Source: Methanotrichaceae archaeon (lineage in GTDB: Archaea > Halobacteriota > Methanosarcinia > Methanotrichales > Methanotrichaceae). From it: a stretch of 8,807 nt of DNA. Each line of letters starts with the position of its first letter. The first letter of the stretch is position 1. Shown piece after piece: positions 1-5,947 of the stretch. The translations under genes and the position numbers were made by a program. The stretch is from positions 1 to 8,807 of the forward strand of contig DUKF01000066.1 of assembly GCA_013329455.1 (NCBI GenBank), in the 5' to 3' direction. Below the pieces are notes generated by a model. That model ran no database searches. It was not told where the DNA came from and saw only the letters and a program-made list of their open reading frames with translations.

Positions 1-748
1 GGATCGGCTGCCGGTCTGCGGCCTCTTCCAGTATCTTCTTGTAGTTTCCCATGTCTCTGACGATCTGATTTGGATACCCCATCCACAGGGAGGCGGTCTC
101 AAGCTTCAGGTCTGCGGCCTTCGGGGCATCGGTCTTAGAGACCTTGTCCAGCCAGAGGGATCCGATCTTCCTGTCGGTCTCGTCCCAGCCACCGAAGATG
201 GTGCATACGAGGTTTTTGTAAAAGATATAAGGGCCAACGCATCTTCCCTCTCCGCCGAACCGGGAGTCCAGTGGATCGATCACGTTTGAGACGTATTCAA
301 AACCCTCCGGGGGAGGAAGCTCGCCATACTCCTCCACGATCGTGTTTTCCCAGACAGCTCTCGCCAGATCCGCAGTCTCGTAGACGTAGACGTCGACCAG
401 ATAATTGCCGCCTATGCAGTCGTACACACCCTCCGGGTCGGGCTGGCAGATGCTCTCGTGCATCTCGACGACGGCGACCCTCTCCACCTCTGTCCTGCCG
501 TCCCTCACGACAGCCATCTCAGAAGCTCGCGCCTCGACGTTGATATCGCCCGCGACCTTCAGGTCTGAGGGCAGATCGGAGTCGAGGAGCATGTAGTCGG
601 CTGGATTGATCTCGTTGATCCACTCCGGAACATCGGGCTCTTCTTCCGCCATCCCAGGAACCAGAGCCTGGGCCAAAAGAGCCGCAACGGCGAATAAGAG
701 CAATGCGGCCCGTACTTTCTTCCATACTTTATCGATCTGCTCGAACAT
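1..748 (-). CDS. Secreted protein of unknown function, 3' end cut by the window edge
   Basis: The reading frame is open from ATG at 748 to the window edge and gives 249 residues with no stop. Residues about 8-34 form a signal peptide: basic start KVWKKVR, a Leu/Ala-rich core at 14-30, and a likely cleavage site after GMA at residue 34 followed by three Glu. The protein is therefore probably exported. The mature part is acidic and contains four cysteines (C101, C111, C170, C182) spaced as two possible disulfide pairs. I recognise no domain and propose no function. The ATG at 748 has a purine-rich site (GAGGGG) about 5 nt upstream. An in-frame ATG at 775 would add nine residues (MDSRARGED) before the basic segment and cannot be excluded. 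The gene follows the GH15 gene on the same strand after a 197-nt gap, so it probably has its own promoter. Confidence 0.8.
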   Translation of the reverse strand, partial: MFEQIDKVWKKVRAALLLFAVAALLAQALVPGMAEEEPDVPEWINEINPADYMLLDSDLPSDLKVAGDINVEARASEMAVVRDGRTEVERVAVVEMHESICQPDPEGVYDCIGGNYLVDVYVYETADLARAVWENTIVEEYGELPPPEGFEYVSNVIDPLDSRFGGEGRCVGPYIFYKNLVCTIFGGWDETDRKIGSLWLDKVSKTDAPKAADLKLETASLWMGYPNQIVRDMGNYKKILEEAADRQPI

Positions 749-925
749 ATCTTCCCCTCGTGCCCGCGAGTCCATTTTCACTCAATCTCCACAAGAACTT
801 ATGGTAATCTCTTGATATGATGGCTGAAATCTGAAAGCGTTCCACATCAAGTCCGCGCCAGCGCTAAAATCTTTTCCTATTCTCCACTCGACCCGAGTCC
901 CCACCCGGACCGTGACAGGCCACGA

Positions 926-935
926 TCAAGAAAAA
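926..935 (-). terminator. Possible T-rich archaeal terminator after the GH15 gene
   Basis: On the minus strand this reads GTTTTTCTTG, starting 11 nt downstream of the GH15 stop codon. Archaeal termination often needs only a short oligo-T stretch without a hairpin. No convincing stem is present here, so the call rests on the T-run and its position in an otherwise GC-rich gap. The rest of the 197-nt gap (749-945) shows only weak TATA-like stretches on the minus strand, such as AAAAGATTTTAG near 870 and CCATAAG near 800. Confidence 0.3.
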
Positions 936-945
936 CGAGCCAGGG

Positions 946-2928
946 TCAGACCGATCCATCCAGCTTCGCCCTCTTCTTCACATACCTCGCCACGACGTCG
1001 ACGAACTCAGCGTGGCTCCAGGTTAGAGGGGCGACCGATAATGGAGCGCCCGTGAATGGGTGTACCTGCTCTGGCATGACGCCAGTCTCGAGGGCGCAGT
1101 CGGCGGCCCAGCGGATCAGCTCCATCGCCCTCTCCAGGTCCCCTGGATCTTCGGCTTTGGCTATGTACCACTTGGCTAGCCAGAGGGTGCATATCAGCCA
1201 GGGGTTTCCGGTCACGTCGAAAGATGCGCGGTGGTATGGGTCGTCCTCGTATCTCGCGACCCCCCCCTTCCCCGGAACTGTGAGCTTCTCTTCCACCATC
1301 TTCATCGTCTTTTCAACGCGGAGATCGTCGGCGTCGAGAACCCCAAACTCGAAGATTCCGTAGAGGCTGCTGTCGACGGTTCCGTCTGCTTCTTTTCTGT
1401 CGAGATCTCCGTCCTCGTACCCGATCCCCCTCAAAAAGACGCCCTGGTCCCTGTCGAATAGCTCCTCGACTATCGCCTCCTTCAGCCTGACGTACCTGTT
1501 GTAGCAAAGGTTGCAGGTCTCCAGGTCCCCGAAGAGGGACCCGATCTCCTCAGCTGCTGTCAGGCCTGCGTGAACCGCCGATGCCGTGAAGGTGAATATC
1601 CCCCTCCTCTCCTCCCAAATGTCGTAGCTCTCCATAGGAAGGTGGTTTGAGTAGCGGTAGCCGTCCATGAATCGCGCGGCCCTCGCCACCAGGGGCTCGT
1701 AAAGCTCTTTCACGAAATCTAGGTCTCTTGTCGCCTGGTAATACTTCCAGAGAGCATATATGACGAGGGCCGTCTCGTCCTCCTGGATCGGAAGCGACGG
1801 CTTTCCAAACTCGACCCAAGGGTGCCAGCTGCTCCCAATGGTTCCGTCGGGGTTGTACTTGTGGAGCATACACCCTTCCTCCCAGAGGACGTCTCTGCAG
1901 AACCTGAAAAAGGGCTTTGTGAACTCCGGAAACCCGGCCTCTATCATCGCCGTGGCCACGAGAGCCCCGTCCCTCGTCCACATGTAGCTGTAGGTGTCCC
2001 GGTTGAACTGGATGTTGTCGGAGTCGTTCGCAGCCAGGATCGCCCCATTGATGTCTGTCTGGGTCTTTATGACGAGAAGCGACCTCTTGAAGAGGGTGGC
2101 TAGCAACGGATCGAGCCCCGATAGGTCGACAGTGGTTTGGTTCGCCCAGGACCTCTGGCAGCCCTCGGCGTGGTCTAGAAGACTCTGGGGCCCCTCCTTC
2201 AGGAGCATGTCGCTCAATTCGTAAACGTCTCTGAAACTTTTTCCGGCGGTCATGTAGTGGTAGAAGACCACAGAAGATCCGGCGGGGATTTTGAGGTGGA
2301 CGGCGATGGTGGAGTCGACAGTCCCCTGAGCCGCGGAATTTTTCGAGAGGACGCCGTTTTCTGCGTCTCTGAATGTCCCCTCCCCACCATTGCTTTCGGC
2401 CTGGCCGACTGCGTAATCGTCGATGTCGCCGCGTTTCGTCTCGGACCCATCACCGGATTTTGCGGCCCCCATGAGGAAGTATCGAGACCTCTTGTAGTGG
2501 ATCACGACGTTTCTGTCCATCTGGTAGACGGCTGTATCTCCGACCCCGTCGCCGTAGAGGTGAAAGTCGTGATTGAAGAAGAACCGGATCTCCCTATCCT
2601 GGTCCCGGAGGTTTCTCACCGTTACCTTCCGGAGGAATATGTCGGCCTCGCAGTAGACGTTCGTCTCCAGGACCAGCTCCACCCCAAGGCCCGCATTTCT
2701 GGCGCGGTTCTCCGTGACCAAGGTGTCGTTCTTGTAGGCAAGACTTCTCTGCCAGCCCGAATCGTTGATCCAGGATAATCTGCCGTCGGCGTAGATCCCC
2801 ATCTTCTGGGCGTGGCCCAAGAGGTGGTTTTCCAGGCCGACGCAAGGGTAGTATATATCTCTCACCTGGAGCCACCGGTCGATGTTCACCAGTAGAGACT
2901 GGTTTCCAAGGACGATGTGGCGAGTCAC
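946..2928 (-). CDS. GH15 family glycoside hydrolase (glucoamylase/trehalase-like)
   Basis: A 660-residue protein with the architecture of archaeal and bacterial GH15 enzymes: an N-terminal beta-sandwich domain (about 1-260) and a C-terminal (alpha/alpha)6 barrel (about 270-655). The family releases beta-glucose from alpha-glucans by inversion; some archaeal members are trehalases, and the sequence alone does not decide between these. The general-acid motif is YDIWEERRG (435-443), matching the fungal glucoamylase W-E-E motif, so E439 is the likely acid. TWSHAEF (636-642) supplies the likely base, E641. Other conserved barrel stretches are YMWTRDG (315-321), SSWHPW (366-371) and GGVARYEDD (555-563). 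There is no signal peptide, so it should act in the cytoplasm, consistent with storage glucan or trehalose breakdown. The start is GTG at 2928; GTGA overlaps the stop of the upstream glucose dehydrogenase, implying translational coupling. An AAGGT site lies about 7 nt upstream. Confidence 0.9.
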   Translation of the reverse strand: MTRHIVLGNQSLLVNIDRWLQVRDIYYPCVGLENHLLGHAQKMGIYADGRLSWINDSGWQRSLAYKNDTLVTENRARNAGLGVELVLETNVYCEADIFLRKVTVRNLRDQDREIRFFFNHDFHLYGDGVGDTAVYQMDRNVVIHYKRSRYFLMGAAKSGDGSETKRGDIDDYAVGQAESNGGEGTFRDAENGVLSKNSAAQGTVDSTIAVHLKIPAGSSVVFYHYMTAGKSFRDVYELSDMLLKEGPQSLLDHAEGCQRSWANQTTVDLSGLDPLLATLFKRSLLVIKTQTDINGAILAANDSDNIQFNRDTYSYMWTRDGALVATAMIEAGFPEFTKPFFRFCRDVLWEEGCMLHKYNPDGTIGSSWHPWVEFGKPSLPIQEDETALVIYALWKYYQATRDLDFVKELYEPLVARAARFMDGYRYSNHLPMESYDIWEERRGIFTFTASAVHAGLTAAEEIGSLFGDLETCNLCYNRYVRLKEAIVEELFDRDQGVFLRGIGYEDGDLDRKEADGTVDSSLYGIFEFGVLDADDLRVEKTMKMVEEKLTVPGKGGVARYEDDPYHRASFDVTGNPWLICTLWLAKWYIAKAEDPGDLERAMELIRWAADCALETGVMPEQVHPFTGAPLSVAPLTWSHAEFVDVVARYVKKRAKLDGSV

Positions 2929-4013
2929 CGCGAGACCTTCTGAGGCTCAAACTCGATGACCACTTTTATGTTCCCTTTCATGGAGTCGAGGGCCTCCCTG
3001 ATCTTTTCTGGGGGGTACCTAGCCGTTATCAGCTTTCTCAATAGGCCCGGCCATCTGTTCTCGATGGTGAGGAGGTGGCCGATACCCTCCTTGAAATCCC
3101 TTCTGTGGGCGTTGACAGACCCCACCACGGCCTTGTTCCCGAGGACGAGGCCTTGGTTGAAGCAGTCGCTGCATATCTCCATTTTTTTGTCGCCTCCTGT
3201 AATGGATGTGAGGACGACGACGCCGTTGGTCCCCACCACCATCATTGAGTGGAGGGCGACGGTGGAGCTTCCCGTCTCCTCGACGATCAGGTCGATCTGG
3301 CAGCCGAGTTCTTTCGGTATGTCGTGGAGGTTGACCATTTTGGCGTTGAAGTGGGTAACGCCCAGTACCGAGAATATCTCCTCTTTTCGATCGTCGTCGG
3401 ACCTGTCGACGGAGGCGACTGCCAGACCCCCGAGCCTCAGGATGGCGGCCGTCAGAAGGCCCAGGGTTCCTGTGCCCGTAACCATGGCGGTCTTCGGCTC
3501 CCACCTCATCCTCTCCTGGACCGAGAAGGCCATCCTGACCGCTTTCTCGGCGACGCTAATCGGCTCCAGAAGAACCGCCAGATCTCCCAGAACCTTCGGG
3601 ACCTTCATCAGGAACTTCTCCTCCTCGACGTAATATTCGGATAGATAGCCGTGCCTTCCTTTGATCCCCCGCTCGGTGTAGTTTCCTGCAAGGCACATGT
3701 CGTACTCCTCCGCTCGACAATTGAGACAGTCGTCGGGCCTTCGGACCGTCGCCACCACCCGGTCCCCGGGCCGAAGGGTCTGAACCTCGCCACCGACCTT
3801 TACCACCTCTCCCAGGGACTCGTGGCCGATTATGAGGAAGTTCTCGCCCTCGGGAGGGTCGCCGTAGAGCCCCTCGTCGATCTCCCGGTCAGTCCCGTCG
3901 AGCCCCACAAGCCGCACCTTCACCAAGACCTCATCGTCCCCCACCTTTGGGACAGGAACCTCCACCATCCGGGCGCTCTTCTCTTCTTTGGGAGTTACTG
4001 CAATCGCCTTCAT
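2925..4013 (-). CDS. gdh: Glucose 1-dehydrogenase, zinc-dependent MDR family
   Basis: A 362-residue medium-chain dehydrogenase closest in motif pattern to archaeal glucose dehydrogenases, which oxidise beta-D-glucose to gluconolactone with NAD(P)+. Numbered from ATG 4013, the likely catalytic zinc ligands are D39 (GLDGTD), H64-E65 (IGHES) and E150 (LLEPIS). Asp in place of the usual Cys is the pattern of Haloferax mediterranei glucose dehydrogenase (Asp38, His63, Glu150). C96, C99 and C107 match the structural-zinc lobe, but only three cysteines are present where related enzymes have four. The Rossmann motif is GTGTLG (180-185). D203-R204 after strand two leaves NAD versus NADP open. I chose ATG 4013 because the protein then begins MKAIAVTP like its homologues and has GGTGA just upstream; two in-frame GTG codons (4019, 4022) would add up to three residues. 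The stop overlaps the GH15 start by 4 nt, so the pair is one operon. Confidence 0.88.
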   Translation of the reverse strand: MKAIAVTPKEEKSARMVEVPVPKVGDDEVLVKVRLVGLDGTDREIDEGLYGDPPEGENFLIIGHESLGEVVKVGGEVQTLRPGDRVVATVRRPDDCLNCRAEEYDMCLAGNYTERGIKGRHGYLSEYYVEEEKFLMKVPKVLGDLAVLLEPISVAEKAVRMAFSVQERMRWEPKTAMVTGTGTLGLLTAAILRLGGLAVASVDRSDDDRKEEIFSVLGVTHFNAKMVNLHDIPKELGCQIDLIVEETGSSTVALHSMMVVGTNGVVVLTSITGGDKKMEICSDCFNQGLVLGNKAVVGSVNAHRRDFKEGIGHLLTIENRWPGLLRKLITARYPPEKIREALDSMKGNIKVVIEFEPQKVSR

Positions 4014-4015
4014 TT

Positions 4016-4060
4016 TCACCACTCAAAAATATTCCAGTTGATCATTTCTTTTCACCTTCC
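4016..4060 (-). promoter_or_regulatory. Leader ORF (9 codons) with strong Shine-Dalgarno before gdh
   Basis: On the minus strand GGAAGGTGA (4060-4052) is an excellent match to the complement of the archaeal 16S rRNA tail. It stands 6 nt before an ATG at 4045. That ATG opens a nine-residue ORF, MINWNIFEW, ending in TGA at 4018-4016, 2 nt before the gdh ATG. The leader is out of frame with gdh (32-nt offset), so it is not an N-terminal extension. The best ribosome site in the region thus serves the leader rather than gdh, which suggests reinitiation or coupling. The peptide contains two Trp and two Asn. Whether it is translated cannot be told from sequence. Confidence 0.4.
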
Positions 4061-4077
4061 ATTATATTTTAGGTTTC
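4061..4077 (-). promoter_or_regulatory. BRE/TATA promoter of the gdh-GH15 operon
   Basis: Read on the minus strand the site is GAAACCTAAAATATAAT: a purine-rich BRE-like GAAAC followed by a good TATA box. It is the most A/T-rich patch in the divergent intergenic region. Usual archaeal spacing of about 25 nt puts the transcript start near 4040-4037, just upstream of or within the leader ORF. A start slightly further upstream would be needed for the leader's Shine-Dalgarno at 4052-4060 to be transcribed. That spacing is tight and needs mapping. Confidence 0.5.
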
Positions 4078-4159
4078 TTCTCAATGATCTCCGTGCCGAA
4101 TCATCCTTAAACTCCAAGATCGGTGATGGACTGGACGGACGGCAAAACGGAGGACGAAG

Positions 4160-4897
4160 ATGAGAGAGACCCCAGCATGGCTGTACGACGAGATGAAGCA
4201 GATCGGAACCGACTACGAGGACATCTCCGAGATACGGGCCTACGACCAGAGGATGGCAAAAATAAGGGACGTCGGAAAAGAGGTCCGGGAGGGTCTCGAT
4301 CTCCTCGACCTGACACCTGAGGCAACGGTCCTGGAGATCGGGACCGGCACCGGCGAGTTTCCCATCGTCGCCGTGGACCGGTGCTCTAAGGTGATCGCAG
4401 CAGACGTCTCCGAGCAGATGCTGAGGTACGCCCGCGAGAAGGCGAGGGTGCGGTTGCGAGAGCTGGGGCGGGACGAGGATATCGAGAGAATCGAGTTTGT
4501 GAGAGCCGGCCTTCTCACCTACGAGCACGAGGGTGAATCCCTGGACGCCGTCGTGTCTCAGTTCGTCCTCCACCACCTTCCCGACTTCTGGAAGCAGGTG
4601 GCATTGATCCGGATAGCCGGGATGCTGAAAGATGGAGGTAAACTCTACATCAGAGACGTCGTCTACTCCTTCGATGTCGCCGAATACGAGAAATTCTTCG
4701 ACCGCTACCTTTCGAGGATGGCGGAGATCGGAGGCGAAGGCACGCCCGAGGACATCGTGATTCACATCAAAGACGAGCACTCCACCCAGGGCTGGATCAT
4801 GGAGGGAATGATCGAGAGGGCGGGTTTTGCCATCGAGAGGGCCGATTACAGGGCAGGGTTTCTGGCGACCTACCTCTGCGTCAAAAAGGGCGGATGA
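4160..4897 (+). CDS. Class I SAM-dependent methyltransferase
   Basis: A 245-residue protein with a complete Rossmann-like methyltransferase core. Motif I is VLEIGTGTGEF (57-67), the acidic residue ending strand two is D82 (AADVS), motif IV is DAVVSQFVLHHLPD (129-142), and a motif VI-like stretch is LKDGGKLYIRDV (156-167). These place it with the Methyltransf_11/25-like families that methylate small molecules or cofactors. The substrate is not predictable; nothing in the sequence marks a corrinoid or tRNA enzyme. The N-terminal 40 residues are charged and helical, and the C-terminal part has the usual lid-type insertion. There is no membrane segment. The start at 4160 is supported by GGAGG at 4149-4153, 6 nt upstream. 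The gene diverges from gdh and is followed 81 nt later by the DUF4870 gene. Confidence 0.85.
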   Translation: MRETPAWLYDEMKQIGTDYEDISEIRAYDQRMAKIRDVGKEVREGLDLLDLTPEATVLEIGTGTGEFPIVAVDRCSKVIAADVSEQMLRYAREKARVRLRELGRDEDIERIEFVRAGLLTYEHEGESLDAVVSQFVLHHLPDFWKQVALIRIAGMLKDGGKLYIRDVVYSFDVAEYEKFFDRYLSRMAEIGGEGTPEDIVIHIKDEHSTQGWIMEGMIERAGFAIERADYRAGFLATYLCVKKGG

Positions 4898-4978
4898 TGA
4901 CGTCAGTTATCAGAACCCGGACCATTGCCGCAACATCTTAGTATTTCCTGAGACCTTCTTTTGATGGAGGATTTGATC

Positions 4979-5413
4979 ATGATCGAAGAAAACCGGGACG
5001 CTCGGACCTGGGCGACCCTCAGTCATTTGAGCGCTCTATTGGTACTCCTCGGAGTGCCCCTGGGAAACGTCCTGGGACCGATGGTGGTCTGGCTGATCAA
5101 GAGAAACGAGTTCCCCTTCGTCGACGACCAGGGTAAAGAGGCCCTCAACTTCCAGCTATCCATGACCCTATACTGGGTCCTGGCCGGGATTCTGATATTC
5201 TTCTCGGTGGGGTCTATCGCCTTCTTCGGGCCCAACGTCCACAGAATGTGGGACCTCTGGAACCCGATGGCCATGCCCTTCGCCATGCTCTTCGGCTTCT
5301 TATTGATAATCGGCCTATTGATCCTGGACTTGATCCTGGTGATCGTCGCTGCCGTCAAGGCGAGCAACGGCGAAGCTTACCGGTACCCTTTGACCATAAG
5401 ATCGATCAAATAG
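4979..5413 (+). CDS. DUF4870 domain membrane protein
   Basis: A 144-residue membrane protein that matches the DUF4870 (Tic20-like) family. After a short polar start, residues 11-40 form the first hydrophobic hairpin, with LSHLSAL and the typical GNVLGP-x-WLIKR element. This is followed by PFVDDQGKEALNFQLS (46-61), then a membrane pair at about 62-84 and 99-127, and the ending NGEAYRYPLTIRSIK that is almost invariant in the family. Its biochemical role is unknown. I set the start at ATG 4979 because GGAGG at 4966-4970 lies 8 nt upstream. The upstream TTG 4961 and ATG 4964 would place that ribosome site inside the gene. It may be cotranscribed with its two neighbours on this strand. Confidence 0.85.
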   Translation: MIEENRDARTWATLSHLSALLVLLGVPLGNVLGPMVVWLIKRNEFPFVDDQGKEALNFQLSMTLYWVLAGILIFFSVGSIAFFGPNVHRMWDLWNPMAMPFAMLFGFLLIIGLLILDLILVIVAAVKASNGEAYRYPLTIRSIK

Positions 5414-5481
5414 GCGATCGGTGATGTGGTCGACCAATCTTCGGGCTCTGTTAAACCGGGCGTGGTGATCTAGGAGGCGAA

Positions 5482-5925
5482 ATGACCGAAGAGAATAAGA
5501 CGACGAGCGAGGTGTTCGAGGCGATCCGAAATAGCGTTGAAAGGGAGCCCTACGCCCGGATCCTTGGCATGAGGCTCGTGGATCTGGACCTGGGCCGTGC
5601 CGTGACGGAGATGGAGTTTTCTGGCGATATGAAGAACATCTTCGGGATGGCCCACGGCGGTGCGATCTTCTCCCTGATCGACGAGGCTTTCGGCGCCGCC
5701 TCAAACTCCTACGGGACCGTCGCCGTCGCCCTGAATGTCAACATCGTTTACATTCACCCGCCATCGCCCGGAGAAACGCTCCGGGCCGAGGCGACGGAGA
5801 TCAGCAGGACGAGGAGGATCTCCACCTACGAGATCAGGGTCCTGGGCGAGGACGGCGAGCTGATCGCAACATCTCAAGCGACGGCTTATCGGAAAAAAGA
5901 AAAGCTTCCCTTTTTGGATTCTTAA
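5482..5925 (+). CDS. PaaI-type hotdog-fold acyl-CoA thioesterase
   Basis: A 147-residue single hotdog domain, typical in length for the PaaI/YdiI thioesterase group, which hydrolyses acyl- or aryl-CoA esters in the cytoplasm. The signature NIFGMAHGGAIFSLID (52-67) is present, with H58-G59-G60 and the conserved acidic D67 expected in the active site of a dimer or tetramer. The strand VALNVNIVYIHPPSPGETL (82-100) and the C-terminal GELIATSQATAYRK (125-138) also fit the fold. The substrate is unknown; there is no phenylacetate cluster nearby, so the PaaI name is only structural. AGGAGG at 5472-5477 precedes ATG by 4 nt. The gene is 68 nt downstream of the DUF4870 gene and converges on the symporter gene, with 7 nt between their stops. 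Confidence 0.87.
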   Translation: MTEENKTTSEVFEAIRNSVEREPYARILGMRLVDLDLGRAVTEMEFSGDMKNIFGMAHGGAIFSLIDEAFGAASNSYGTVAVALNVNIVYIHPPSPGETLRAEATEISRTRRISTYEIRVLGEDGELIATSQATAYRKKEKLPFLDS

Positions 5926-5947
5926 AAGGGGATCACTTGATCCCCTT
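5926..5947. terminator. Bidirectional hairpin terminator between convergent genes
   Basis: A perfect inverted repeat with 10-bp arms, AAGGGGATCA and TGATCCCCTT, separated by CT, lies between the thioesterase stop (5923-5925) and the symporter 3' end. The right arm encodes the last four symporter residues (KGIK) and the left arm includes its stop codon (5933-5935). Short T-containing stretches follow on both strands: TTTTAAG on the minus strand and TTAAAG on the plus strand. Position and symmetry support termination in both directions, although hairpin termination is less general in archaea than in bacteria. Confidence 0.65.

Noticed and set aside
1550..1981. Long open frames on either strand within 946-2928 (for example 1550-1981 minus, 2257-2778 plus)
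   Set aside because: They are alternative frames of the GH15 gene, whose domains and catalytic motifs run uninterrupted; the products are Arg/Pro/Gly-rich and low in family-like motifs.
4052..4780. 242-codon minus-strand frame opposite the methyltransferase
   Set aside because: The plus strand carries a complete methyltransferase with all motifs and a GGAGG site; the minus frame is its antisense shadow with no ribosome site or recognisable domain.
4898..4978. TGACGTCA palindrome just after the methyltransferase stop
   Set aside because: An isolated 8-bp palindrome is common by chance and no second copy or promoter alignment supports an operator.
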